From NCBI GenBank assembly GCA_946886075.1, contig CAMPHR010000007.1, positions 1 through 64,000 on the forward strand: a stretch of DNA of 64,000 bases. Direction: 5' to 3'. Source of the stretch: an uncultured Novosphingobium sp. (GTDB taxonomy: Bacteria; Pseudomonadota; Alphaproteobacteria; Sphingomonadales; Sphingomonadaceae). The translations under genes were made by a program, and so were the position numbers. Shown piece after piece: positions 36,280-45,255 of the stretch. The notes below the pieces were generated by a model. The model was not told the DNA's origin, searched no databases, and was given only the letters and a program-made list of their open reading frames with translations. The first letter of the stretch is position 1; every line of letters begins with the position of its first letter.

Positions 36280-37598
36280 GCGCACTGGTCGGCAGGACCA
36301 TCGCCAGGATGGAGGGGTCGGCGCGCTTCATTGCCCTCATCAAGCTGGTCAATGTCGGGTTGACGCTGATCTGGGGTTTTGCCGTCACCTATGTCTTCGT
36401 GCGCGTCCTGCCACTCCGCGAATTTCAGGCGTTCCTGCTGCTGGTCGCTTTCGGTAACTTCACCATTTCAGCCGAATTTGGTTTGACCAGCATCATCTAC
36501 GCCCGACTGCGGCGCTATTGGTTGGGCCATGGAGAGGGCAGCGCTGACGGCTTCCGGCTGGAGGAAATGGGAGTCCTTTTCCTGTTCCTCGCCATGCTGA
36601 TCCTTGGCGCGGTGGTGATCCTCCTGGTCGCGCTGGTGGCGGGCGGGCTCGATACGACGATGCCGCTGCTCTTCATCCTCTTCTTTCTTTCGGCCTGCAT
36701 CAACCTGCCAGCGCTGCTTGCGAAGAGGGCGCTGGCGGCGGTGGATGGCAATTTCGTCTGGGAAGTGCTGGACTGTGGGCGGCGGCTGATGACGATCGCC
36801 CTGCTGCTGCTGATCCTGAACGGACTGGATGCGTGGCTTTCGGTAGCGCTGCAAATTCTGATCAGCCTTTGCGTCATCGGATATGCCATCATGCTGGTGC
36901 ACAGGCGACTGGGCATGACGGCGCAGCATTGGCTCGCCTTCAGCCGGGGCGGGGCACATGTGCGCACCCATTATCTACAGGATATCGGCGCGTCGGCGCT
37001 GTTCACGATCTCGGAAATCGTTGCGTATAATGCGCCCTATTTCACGATTGCGATCGCTACCCAGGACGCGCGGCCGATGCTCCTGTTCGACTTTTTCTTC
37101 AAGATGTCGCGGGCCCTATCCATGGCGATCCGGGCGATGGTGGAAGCCGCGCTCCCTCGCATAACCCGCGCTTTTCATGCCGGGGACAGGGCTCGCTTGC
37201 GCCAGTTGCTGACGCGCGCGTTGACCGTTGCCGGTGTTTTTGCGCTGACCGCCTCGGTGGCATTGCTGCTGCTAGGCCAGTGGGTCTTCACCAAGCTGTT
37301 TGCCGGGCGCGCGGCCATCGAGATGGTGGACCTGCTGCTCATCGACGGGGCCTTGCTGGGTCTCACCATGATTTGCGTATCCGTTTACGTTCAGGCGGCG
37401 CTTGGACGATTTTCTCACTTGCTCAAACGCTCGCTTCCCTTCCTCGCCGGATCGCTGGTCAGCGTTCCGCTGGCGATGCTCTTTGGGCAGGAGTTCGACC
37501 GGGGTTTCCTGGCACTTTATGCGCTGACGATGATCCTGGTTGCCGCGCTTCACGCCTTGTCTCTACGTCGGCTGCTGGCCGGAATGGCCGCCCGATGA
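36276..37598 (+). CDS. Polysaccharide flippase-like membrane protein (Wzx/MATE type)
   Basis: A 440-residue membrane protein with about twelve segments and few charged loops, starting with a GTG that overlaps the methyltransferase stop. The organisation (ARFIALIKLVNVGLTLIWGFAVTYVFVRVLPLREFQAFLLLVAFGN at the start; a conserved-looking mid-protein YLQDIGASALFTISEIVAYNAPY) fits the polysaccharide biosynthesis/flippase superfamily. It would turn the lipid-linked repeat unit to the periplasmic face. Assignment rests on topology and context, since the family has few invariant motifs. Confidence 0.75.
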   Translation: MSALVGRTIARMEGSARFIALIKLVNVGLTLIWGFAVTYVFVRVLPLREFQAFLLLVAFGNFTISAEFGLTSIIYARLRRYWLGHGEGSADGFRLEEMGVLFLFLAMLILGAVVILLVALVAGGLDTTMPLLFILFFLSACINLPALLAKRALAAVDGNFVWEVLDCGRRLMTIALLLLILNGLDAWLSVALQILISLCVIGYAIMLVHRRLGMTAQHWLAFSRGGAHVRTHYLQDIGASALFTISEIVAYNAPYFTIAIATQDARPMLLFDFFFKMSRALSMAIRAMVEAALPRITRAFHAGDRARLRQLLTRALTVAGVFALTASVALLLLGQWVFTKLFAGRAAIEMVDLLLIDGALLGLTMICVSVYVQAALGRFSHLLKRSLPFLAGSLVSVPLAMLFGQEFDRGFLALYALTMILVAALHALSLRRLLAGMAAR

Positions 37599-38740
37599 AG
37601 GTTGCTATGGTGGATCCGTCGCTCTTTACCGGGCGATATGATGACAGCCTCTGCACGACCCTGGCGGCCGAGGGCGCGGACGTGATGCTGCTCGGGCGCC
37701 CAATGCGACCTACAGATGCCATCGAGCCAAAGCGATATGGCTACGACCCCCGCTTTTTCCGGTGCAGCGAAGCGTTGCGCGGCAAATTGGGGGAGGGGAA
37801 GGCCTTCCGCCTGCTCAAGGCGGCCGAATATGGCGCGGCTTGCGCGGTTGGCGGAGTCAGCGCGCTGACGGAAGCGGATGTGGCCCATTTCCAATGGTTG
37901 CCGCTCGCGCCTGCCGACCGCCTGCTCCTGCGCCGTTTGCAGGGTCGGGTCGCGCTGGTTCATACAGTCCACAATGCAGACGCCTATCATGCCGATGCGG
38001 GCGTGCAGGGCAGGGGGTATCGCGCCTTGCTCGACATGTTCGACGCGCTGGTCGTGCATGGCGATACGACCCGAGAGGCGCTGGAGAAGCGGGGTGTCGC
38101 ATCGTCCCGCATCCATGTGACGCCGCACCCGCCGATGCGCCTGGCTGCTGCCAGTGCTACCGATCTCGCCGCCATCCCTGATCCTGCTGTGCCGCGCTTG
38201 CTCTTCTTCGGCACGATCAGGCCCTATAAGGGCGTGGACATATTGATCGACGCCTGTCTTTCGCTCTGGCGCGCTGGTCATGTTTTTGAGCTCGCCATTG
38301 CAGGCAAGCCCTTTATGGACGTCGCTCCTTTGTTGGACAAAGTGCGTGCGGCGGGGTTCGCCGATCGGCTGATCACCGACCTGGGCTTCCTTTCCGAGCC
38401 TCGCCTAGACGCGCACATGGCGAAGGCCGACGCCATCATCTTCCCGTACCGACATATAGATTCGAGCGGCGCGTTTCTCTCTGCTCTGCACCACGGCAAG
38501 GCGATGGTGACGTCGGATGTCGGCATGTTCGCCGCTCTGCCTGAAGAGGTGGCCATCCGCACGGCGGCGGGAAATCCGGCCGCTCTTGCTCAAGCCCTCT
38601 TGCGGCTCCTCCAAAGCCCCGCCATCAGGCAGACGGCTGGCGCGGCGGCACGCGCCTATGGTGAGACTATGGGCAGTTGGAAGGATATGGCCTTGGCAAC
38701 GATCGGCATCTACCGCTCCCTCACGGCCGTGTGCGCATGA
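37595..38740 (+). CDS. Family 4-like glycosyltransferase
   Basis: A 381-residue GT-B enzyme. N-terminal: MKVAMVDPSLFTGRYDDSLCTTLAAEGADVMLLGRP and VALVHTVHNADAYHADAG. C-terminal: LLFFGTIRPYKGVDILIDAC (donor-binding start) and ADAIIFPYRHIDSSGAFLSALHHGKAMVTSDVG, which aligns with the GT4 glutamate/serine loop. It is cytosolic and would add one sugar to the repeat unit. It is coupled by ATGA to the flippase gene and to the FkbM gene. Confidence 0.85.
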   Translation: MKVAMVDPSLFTGRYDDSLCTTLAAEGADVMLLGRPMRPTDAIEPKRYGYDPRFFRCSEALRGKLGEGKAFRLLKAAEYGAACAVGGVSALTEADVAHFQWLPLAPADRLLLRRLQGRVALVHTVHNADAYHADAGVQGRGYRALLDMFDALVVHGDTTREALEKRGVASSRIHVTPHPPMRLAAASATDLAAIPDPAVPRLLFFGTIRPYKGVDILIDACLSLWRAGHVFELAIAGKPFMDVAPLLDKVRAAGFADRLITDLGFLSEPRLDAHMAKADAIIFPYRHIDSSGAFLSALHHGKAMVTSDVGMFAALPEEVAIRTAAGNPAALAQALLRLLQSPAIRQTAGAAARAYGETMGSWKDMALATIGIYRSLTAVCA

Positions 38741-39489
38741 GCCGATATGTTCGCGAACTGGGTGACCGCGCGCTGGCGATCCGTCTGGCTATCGCGGGCC
38801 GAGTGCATCAATATCCGGAAATTCAGGCGCTGCGGCGGTTCCTTTCCGCTTTTGCCGTGGATTGCGTGTTCGACGTGGGGGCAAACCGGGGCCAATATGC
38901 CAGCATGTTGCGCAAGGATGCGGGCTTTTCCGGCACGATCCTTTCTTTTGAACCCAATCCCGACATCTTTGCAGAACTGTCCCGCCGGGCGGCGGCCGAC
39001 CGCAAATGGCATGTCTTCAACCTGGCGTTGTCAGACTTTGATGGTCCTGCGAGCTTCAACATCATGGCGGCGGATCAGTTCAGCTCGCTCAAGAAGCCGT
39101 CGGATGAGCAGGATGCCATCTTCGCGGATCGCAATCGCGTTACCCGGACCGTCGAGATGCAGTGCAGGCGGATCGATGGGCTGCTGCCCGAACTTCAGGC
39201 AAAGCATGGCTTTTCCCGTCCATTCCTGAAGATGGATACGCAGGGCCACGACCTGTCCGTATGCGAAGGCGCTGGGAACGCGATCGCTGCCATGGCTGGG
39301 GTGCAGACAGAACTTGGCGTTCGCCCTATCTATGACGGTGGCACCGGCTATCAGGCGATGATCAGCTGGCTTGAGGGGAGAGGGTTCATGCCTTCTGCTT
39401 TCTTCGCGAATAACAAGGGCCATTTCCCGCTCTTGGTCGAGATGGATGGCATTTTCGTCAACCGGACGCTGTTGCCGCAGGAAAGCTGA
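38737..39489 (+). CDS. FkbM family methyltransferase
   Basis: A 250-residue SAM-dependent O-methyltransferase. The SAM-binding motif is VFDVGANRGQYASMLRK, the acidic end of beta 2 is ILSFEPNPDIF, and the FkbM core ends with RPFLKMDTQGHDLSVCEGA, followed by GVQTELGVRPIYDGG. FkbM enzymes in polysaccharide loci methylate sugar hydroxyls. ATGA overlap upstream and TGATG overlap downstream keep it in the operon. Confidence 0.92.
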   Translation: MSRYVRELGDRALAIRLAIAGRVHQYPEIQALRRFLSAFAVDCVFDVGANRGQYASMLRKDAGFSGTILSFEPNPDIFAELSRRAAADRKWHVFNLALSDFDGPASFNIMAADQFSSLKKPSDEQDAIFADRNRVTRTVEMQCRRIDGLLPELQAKHGFSRPFLKMDTQGHDLSVCEGAGNAIAAMAGVQTELGVRPIYDGGTGYQAMISWLEGRGFMPSAFFANNKGHFPLLVEMDGIFVNRTLLPQES

Positions 39490-41231
39490 TGTACGCGCCG
39501 CCGGTCCGATCTGTCGCTGGCAGCCGCCTGTTCTTGGCGGGAGCCATTGGCTTGACCCTGTGGCTAGGCGCCACATTCCTGTGGCATGTGACATATCGTC
39601 AGGGCGTTAGCCTGGCAGTGATCCTGTTCCTGGATCAGGATTTTCCAGCACTATTGGGTGGCCTCTTCCTGCTAGCACTGGCAGCGCCTTTCGCGGAAGG
39701 CATGGGATTTCGCCTGCCCAAGCCGCGGGCACGGGTGATCGTGCCGCTGACAGTCCTCTTTGGCCTGATCGCTTGGGCGGGCCATTATTGGCTGTTCCAA
39801 AATTACGCCATTTCGCGGGACGAAGAGGTCGCGCGCTTTGCCGCAGCCTATATGCGCGAAGGCCTGTTTGCTCGCCCGATCCCCGCGGAATGGGAAGCGT
39901 ATCGGCGCGCGATCATGCCGGAATTCTTCTCGCCGTTCGGCGCAGCTGATTATTGGACGGCCGCCTATCTGCCGGTGAATAGCGCAATCCAGGCGCTGTT
40001 CTGGCAGATGGGCGACCCTAATCTTGCTGGCCCTGCACTGTTGATCGCGGGCCTCTTTGCCCTGTGGCGCGTGGCCCTACACCTGTTTCCGACGCGCGAC
40101 GATGCCGTTTGGGTGACAATGCTGCTGGGCCTCTCATCGACGCAGCTTTGGGTCACGGCAATGACCCCCTATGCGATGACGGGGCATTTTGCGCTTAACA
40201 TGATCTGGCTCGCGCTGGTCCTGCGTGGCGGCGTTGTTGGGCATGCCAGCGCGGGCGCGATCGCGTTGCTGGCCGCGGGCCTGCATCAATGGCATTTTCC
40301 GCCGATCTTCATCGCGCCTTTTATCCTGTGGATGCTGCTGGCTCGGCGCTGGGCCGTGGCCGCTTTCCATATCCTGGTCCTGATCGCGATCGTCATTGTC
40401 TGGGCGAAGCTGTGGCCGGGCTTTCTCGTCCAACTGCTGGGTCCGGCCTCGGACGTCCGCCCGTCGGCAGGCGTCGCAGATAAGGTCGGTAGCCTGTTCG
40501 AGCGGCTCGGTGACCGCTGGCAGCCGCTGGTCAACCTCAGCCGCTTCGCCGCGTGGAATAATATATTGATGGTCCCGCTCGCGGCGCTCGGGGTGATGGC
40601 GATGCGGTGGCGCACGGCGTTGCGGGGTCAGGAAATCGCGCTGCCGTTGGCGCTTGGATGCTTTGCCGGTTGTGCGCTGGCATTGGCGCAGGGCTATGGC
40701 TGGGGCTTCCGCTATGCTCACGGCTTCATCGGGCCGTTCTGCCTGCTGGCTGGCCTTGGCTGGGCACGCTTCCGGCCAGCGTCACTGCGGCCGCTCTATC
40801 TGGGTGTGGCGATCACCCTCGCCATGAGCGCCTTCCTGGTCTGGCGGACGCATGTTTTCGTTGCGCCTTATGCCGCGAGCCATCGCATGATCGACGCATC
40901 GCAAGCGGACGTCGTTCTGGTCGATCCGCGCGGCGGCCTGTATGTCACGGATCTGGTTCGGGGCCGTGACGGAGTGCCCGGGCGGCCGATGGTCATGAAC
41001 CTCGGCATGTTGACGCTCGAGCAAGTGGACGGGCTTTGCCAACATTATGTTGTGGAGTTGTTCGACCGCGCCGAATTCCGGCCGCTCGGCGTACCGCTGG
41101 CCCGTTGGAACCTGGGGCGCATGGACGCGCTGCGCGCCCATATGAAGGCGGTCGGGTGCGACAAGCCGGTGCTTCCGCCACTTGTCGAGACGATCGATGA
41201 AGCGATGAACGCGTCAGGTGACGTGCTCTAG
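39489..41231 (+). CDS. Integral membrane protein, GT-C glycosyltransferase-like
   Basis: A 580-residue protein with about eleven membrane segments and a C-terminal soluble part of roughly 110 residues (DVVLVDPRGGLYVTDLVRG). The first large loop has SRDEEVARFAAAYMREG, where Asp-Glu sits in the place of the catalytic acidic pair of GT-C enzymes (ArnT/PMT type) just after an early membrane segment. This suggests transfer of a sugar from a polyprenyl carrier on the periplasmic face, or polymerisation. No named family is recognised. It is the last gene of the run; its TAG shares CTAG with the convergent amidohydrolase. Confidence 0.68.
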   Translation: MYAPPVRSVAGSRLFLAGAIGLTLWLGATFLWHVTYRQGVSLAVILFLDQDFPALLGGLFLLALAAPFAEGMGFRLPKPRARVIVPLTVLFGLIAWAGHYWLFQNYAISRDEEVARFAAAYMREGLFARPIPAEWEAYRRAIMPEFFSPFGAADYWTAAYLPVNSAIQALFWQMGDPNLAGPALLIAGLFALWRVALHLFPTRDDAVWVTMLLGLSSTQLWVTAMTPYAMTGHFALNMIWLALVLRGGVVGHASAGAIALLAAGLHQWHFPPIFIAPFILWMLLARRWAVAAFHILVLIAIVIVWAKLWPGFLVQLLGPASDVRPSAGVADKVGSLFERLGDRWQPLVNLSRFAAWNNILMVPLAALGVMAMRWRTALRGQEIALPLALGCFAGCALALAQGYGWGFRYAHGFIGPFCLLAGLGWARFRPASLRPLYLGVAITLAMSAFLVWRTHVFVAPYAASHRMIDASQADVVLVDPRGGLYVTDLVRGRDGVPGRPMVMNLGMLTLEQVDGLCQHYVVELFDRAEFRPLGVPLARWNLGRMDALRAHMKAVGCDKPVLPPLVETIDEAMNASGDVL

Positions 41232-42922
41232 GGCTTCCCGCTCTTCATATAGACACGCTTGCCGCTGATCCATGTTTCCAGGACCTGCGTGGCCCGCACC
41301 TCATTCGGGCGAGCGACGGAAATGTCCCGGTCGATCAAAAGGAAATCCGCTCGCTGGCCGGAGATCAGGCTGCCGAACCTTTTTTCGGCAAAGCCAGCAA
41401 ATGCCGCCTGCCGCGTATAGCCATCAAGCGCTGCGTCGAAGCCAATCCGTTGCTGGGGCATCCATCCGCCAGTAGGGTCGCCCATCTCATCTTCGCGGCT
41501 CATGGCCGTGGCCATGCCGACAAAGGGATTGGCGCTTGCGGCAGGGGCACCAGACCCGAATGCCAAGGGGACCCGGTTGTCGAGCATCGCCTTCCACGCA
41601 TAGGCGCCCTTCACCCGGGTTTCACCCATGTGTGTCACCGCCATGCGCCAGTTGTTGCCCTGCTGAGCGGGTTGCATCGAAGCTATGACGCCATTTTGCC
41701 CGAAGCGGGGCAGGTCTGCAGGATCGACGATCGCTCCCTGCTCGATCCGCCAGCGCCTGTCCCCCTTGTAGGTCAGTGCCAGTTCGGTGATCGCATCCAG
41801 CACTTCGCTATTGGCTGCATCGCCCGTGGCATCGACCGCAATCTGGAAATTGTCCATCGCAGCGCGGCTCATCATATTGCGCATCTGGGTCGAGGGGATG
41901 AGAGAATATCCGCGCTGCCCCGGCGCATCGGCATAGTCCGCCTTTAGCCACGCTCCGCGCGTCGCCAGCGATCCGTCGAGGTCCAGCTTCAAACCGCCCA
42001 TGCGGAGCCGGTCTTCGTAGAGCCACGGCGTAGGCTCAGGCCCCGCGATCAGCACCATGTTGTCGAGGCCCTGCGCATAGGAGATGATCCGCACGCGCAG
42101 CGCGCCGCGATCTGCAGAGCGGCGGAATGCCTGCCAATCCTCGATCGTCGTGCCCATGTCGGCGACGGCGGTAACGCCGTTCGCGAGCAGGTGTTGCTGC
42201 GCCTTTTCCAGCGCGATGTCGCGATCCTTGGGAGCCGGAGGCGGCACGACCCGCTGGATCAGGTCCATCGCCCTGCCAACGAACACGCCCGACGGTTTCC
42301 CGCCAGCCATCTCGATCCGGCCACCCGCGGGCGCCTTGCTGGCAGCGCTGATGTTGGCGGCCTTCATCGCGGCCGAGTTGGCCCAGCCTGCCTGACCGTC
42401 CGCGCTTTCCAGCCATATCGGTACATCAGCGGCGGCGACGTCGAGTTCAGCCGCGGTAGGCGCACGATTGAGCCCCCAAAGCTCCGCATTCCATCCCCGG
42501 CCGATGATCCATTTCCGGCCCGGATTGGCTGCGACATAGTCCCTGACCTTTGTCTGCGCTTCTGCCAGCGATCGCGCGCCTGACAGATCGAGGGTGATCT
42601 GCGTCAGGCCCAGCGCCATGACATGGCCATGCGCGTCGATAAGGCCGGGGATCAGCGTCTTGCCTCCCCCGTCCAGCTGGAAGTCGAGGCCCTTGGGCCA
42701 GGTTTCGCCCTTCTTCAGCTTCTTCTTGCGCGGGGGCGCTTCATAGCGGCCCGGCAACAGCTTTTCGACCTTGCCTTCATCGTCGATCAGCAGCGCGCGG
42801 AAGCGCACGGTGCGCCCATTCGCATCGACAGCGATGCCATTCACATTGTCGATGACGCCTGACGCCATGGCGGGAAAGGGCAGGGCGAGTGCGGCGAGAA
42901 CCGCCAAACAGGCACGCTTCAT
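41228..42922 (-). CDS. Exported amidohydrolase (YtcJ-like)
   Basis: A 564-residue metal-dependent hydrolase of the amidohydrolase 3 group. A signal peptide (MKRACLAVLAALALPFPAMAS) directs it to the periplasm. The metal site begins LIPGLIDAHGHVMALG, and GRGWNAELWG, DGSLATRGAWL and FGSGAPAASANPF are typical of YtcJ-like enzymes. A basic loop (PPRKKKLKKGE) near residue 65 is unusual. The natural substrate is unknown. Its start overlaps the stop of the dehydrogenase gene by four bases, so the pair is co-transcribed. Confidence 0.88.
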   Translation of the reverse strand: MKRACLAVLAALALPFPAMASGVIDNVNGIAVDANGRTVRFRALLIDDEGKVEKLLPGRYEAPPRKKKLKKGETWPKGLDFQLDGGGKTLIPGLIDAHGHVMALGLTQITLDLSGARSLAEAQTKVRDYVAANPGRKWIIGRGWNAELWGLNRAPTAAELDVAAADVPIWLESADGQAGWANSAAMKAANISAASKAPAGGRIEMAGGKPSGVFVGRAMDLIQRVVPPPAPKDRDIALEKAQQHLLANGVTAVADMGTTIEDWQAFRRSADRGALRVRIISYAQGLDNMVLIAGPEPTPWLYEDRLRMGGLKLDLDGSLATRGAWLKADYADAPGQRGYSLIPSTQMRNMMSRAAMDNFQIAVDATGDAANSEVLDAITELALTYKGDRRWRIEQGAIVDPADLPRFGQNGVIASMQPAQQGNNWRMAVTHMGETRVKGAYAWKAMLDNRVPLAFGSGAPAASANPFVGMATAMSREDEMGDPTGGWMPQQRIGFDAALDGYTRQAAFAGFAEKRFGSLISGQRADFLLIDRDISVARPNEVRATQVLETWISGKRVYMKSGKP

Positions 42923-43788
42923 GCCTTGGTGATCCGCCTGACAAGCGCGCTCGTGTCCTGACGGCTGCCGCCCATGGCCTGCACATCGGCATAGAATTGG
43001 TCAACTAAGGCGGTGACGGGAAGGGTCGCGCCATTCGCTCGCGCCTCCTCAAGGGCAAGGCCAAGATCCTTGCGCATCCAATCAATCGCGAAGCCGAAAT
43101 CGAAACTGTCTTGAGCCATGGTTTTCCAACGGTTGTCCATCTGCCAACTCTGCGCCGCGCCGCCGGAGACCGCCTCGAAGACCTTGTCCAGATCCAGTTC
43201 GGCCGCCTGTGCGAAGCGCAGCGCTTCGGAAAGCCCCTGCAGAACGCCCGCTATGCAGATCTGGTTCACCATCTTGGTTGTCTGGCCCGCGCCCGCGCTG
43301 CCGACATGGACGATGCGTGCCGCATAGCATTGCATGACGATCCGCGCCGCCTCGACCGCAGGCTCTGTCCCGCCGCACATGATCGAGAGGCGGCCGTTTT
43401 CCGCGCCTGCCTGCCCGCCCGAAACGGGAGCATCGACGCAGTGCAGACCGCGGCTTTCCCCTTCGACGAACAACTGGCGCGCAATCCGGGCGGATACGGT
43501 TGTGTGATCGATGAAGAGGCTTCCCGGCTTCATCGAGCGGAACGCGCCTTCCTTGCCCAGGGTCACCTGCGAAAGATCATCGTCATTCCCGACGCAACTG
43601 ATGACGATGTCGGCGTCTTCCGCTGCCTTGGCTGGCGTAACCGCAACGGCGCCGCCATAGGCCTCCGCCCATTTCTTCGCCTTGCCGATCGATCGATTGT
43701 AGACGGTCAGCTGGTGCCCAGCCTTCGCCAGATGCCCGGCGACCGGGCCGCCCATGACGCCCAGGCCGATAAACGCGATATTAGCCAT
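42919..43788 (-). CDS. Beta-hydroxyacid dehydrogenase (3-hydroxyisobutyrate dehydrogenase-like)
   Basis: A 289-residue NAD(P)-dependent oxidoreductase. The Rossmann motif is GLGVMGGPVAGHL at the N-terminus, the substrate-binding DAPVSGGQAGAENG lies at 119-132, and the catalytic Lys172 is in GAGQTTKMVNQ. ATG 43788 has GAGG a few bases upstream. Substrate may be a 3-hydroxyacid such as hydroxyisobutyrate, tartronate semialdehyde or a related compound; the sequence alone does not decide. It is upstream of the amidohydrolase gene in the same unit. Confidence 0.9.
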   Translation of the reverse strand: MANIAFIGLGVMGGPVAGHLAKAGHQLTVYNRSIGKAKKWAEAYGGAVAVTPAKAAEDADIVISCVGNDDDLSQVTLGKEGAFRSMKPGSLFIDHTTVSARIARQLFVEGESRGLHCVDAPVSGGQAGAENGRLSIMCGGTEPAVEAARIVMQCYAARIVHVGSAGAGQTTKMVNQICIAGVLQGLSEALRFAQAAELDLDKVFEAVSGGAAQSWQMDNRWKTMAQDSFDFGFAIDWMRKDLGLALEEARANGATLPVTALVDQFYADVQAMGGSRQDTSALVRRITKA

Positions 43789-43885
43789 ATGCCTCGTACA
43801 GTTAGCCGCGTGGCCCTTTGCCATAGGGCGAGATTTCGCCAAGGGCCAGTTCCTTCCGAGGTAAATTTCCGCTAGGGGCGAGCGC

Positions 43886-45133
43886 ATGAACACGTTGAGC
43901 AAGATCGAAAGCGCCATGCCGCTGCCCGTCACCGTCGATGACATATTGGCTGCGCGCGTGCGGATTTCGGGCGCGGTCGTGCATACGCCAACGCTGATCA
44001 GCCAGACGCTGTCCGACATGCTGGGCTGCAAGGTGTATCTGAAGTTTGAAAATCTTCAGTTTACCGCTGCGTATAAGGAACGGGGCGCGCTCAACCGCCT
44101 GCTTCAGCTTGATAAGGCTGCGAAGGAAAAGGGCGTCATTGCCGCCTCGGCAGGGAACCACGCGCAGGGGCTCGCCTATCATGGTCGCCGCCTTGGCGTG
44201 CCGGTGACGATCGTTATGCCCGTGACCACGCCGACGGTGAAGGTGACGCAGACCCAGGGCCACGGCGCAAAGGTCGTACTGTATGGCGAGAAGTTCGACG
44301 ACGCCAGCACCTATGCGCGCCAACTCGCGAAGGAAGATGGGCTGACCTTCGTCCATCCGTTCGATGAGCCAGACATCATGGCGGGGCAGGGCACTGTCGC
44401 GCTGGAGATGCTGGAGGACGCGCCGGAAATCGATACGCTGGTCATCCCGATCGGCGGCGGCGGGCTGTTTTCAGGCATGGCGACAGCGGCCAAGGCGATG
44501 AAGCCCGACATCCGCATCTATGGCGTGCAGGCGGAACTCTATCCGTCCATGTACAGCCATATCAAGCAGGCGGACCTCGCCTGCGATGGCGACACATTGG
44601 CTGAAGGCATCGCGGTCAAGCAGCCCGGCGAGCTGACCCGCCGCTTTGTCGAGCGCTTGGCCGACGACGTGCTGCTGGTTGACGAACGGCATCTGGAAGA
44701 GGCGCTAAGCCTGCTGCTCCAGATAGAGAAGACCGTTGTGGAAGGCGCAGGGGCAGCCGGGCTGGCCGCACTGCTGACGCACAAGCATTTGTTCGCGGGC
44801 CGCAATGTTGGGCTTGTCTTGACGGGCGGCAACATCGACACGCGGCTTCTGGCGAATGTGCTGCTGCGCGATCTGGCGCGGTCGGGCCGTCTCGCGCGCC
44901 TGCGCATCATCCTGCAGGATCGGCCGGGCGCACTGTTCCATGTCGCCCGCATCTTCGATCAGGAAGCGGTCAACATTCTGGAGCTGTCGCACCAGCGCAT
45001 CTTCACCAATCTTCCGGCGAAGGGCCTAAGCCTGGATGTCGAGTGCGAAACCCGAGATGGCGAGCATCTCGATCGCCTGATCACGGCTCTGCGTGCCGCT
45101 GGATATGAGGTGGCGCCGATCGAGGTTGCCTGA
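43886..45133 (+). CDS. ilvA: Threonine ammonia-lyase with ACT domain
   Basis: A 415-residue PLP enzyme converting threonine to 2-oxobutanoate and ammonia, the first step of isoleucine synthesis, or acting catabolically. PLP Lys64 is in TAAYKERGALNRLL; ASAGNHAQGLAYH and the phosphate-binding IPIGGGGLFSGMA follow. Residues from about 335 form one ACT-like regulatory domain (LRIILQDRPGALFHVARIF). The single ACT domain matches the shorter class (tdcB/ilvA type), so the symbol is approximate. AGGGG precedes ATG 43886. Confidence 0.92.
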   Translation: MNTLSKIESAMPLPVTVDDILAARVRISGAVVHTPTLISQTLSDMLGCKVYLKFENLQFTAAYKERGALNRLLQLDKAAKEKGVIAASAGNHAQGLAYHGRRLGVPVTIVMPVTTPTVKVTQTQGHGAKVVLYGEKFDDASTYARQLAKEDGLTFVHPFDEPDIMAGQGTVALEMLEDAPEIDTLVIPIGGGGLFSGMATAAKAMKPDIRIYGVQAELYPSMYSHIKQADLACDGDTLAEGIAVKQPGELTRRFVERLADDVLLVDERHLEEALSLLLQIEKTVVEGAGAAGLAALLTHKHLFAGRNVGLVLTGGNIDTRLLANVLLRDLARSGRLARLRIILQDRPGALFHVARIFDQEAVNILELSHQRIFTNLPAKGLSLDVECETRDGEHLDRLITALRAAGYEVAPIEVA

Positions 45134-45135
45134 TC

Positions 45136-45163
45136 TGCGCCCCTGTCACGCCAGGCGCATTTT
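45136..45163 (+). terminator. Probable rho-independent terminator of ilvA
   Basis: A GCGCC...GGCGC stem (45136-45140 with 45153-45157, extended by TG/CA across a two-base bulge) is followed by ATTTTTT. It begins two bases after the ilvA stop codon, in the right place and orientation to end that transcript. Confidence 0.55.
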
Positions 45164-45255
45164 TTCGTGGTAAATGATCTTTTCACGGAAGGCTGCGGGC
45201 GTCATAGTCTGGTCATGACTCAAGTTTGGCGCAGCGTTTTGACGGAGACCGTGGC

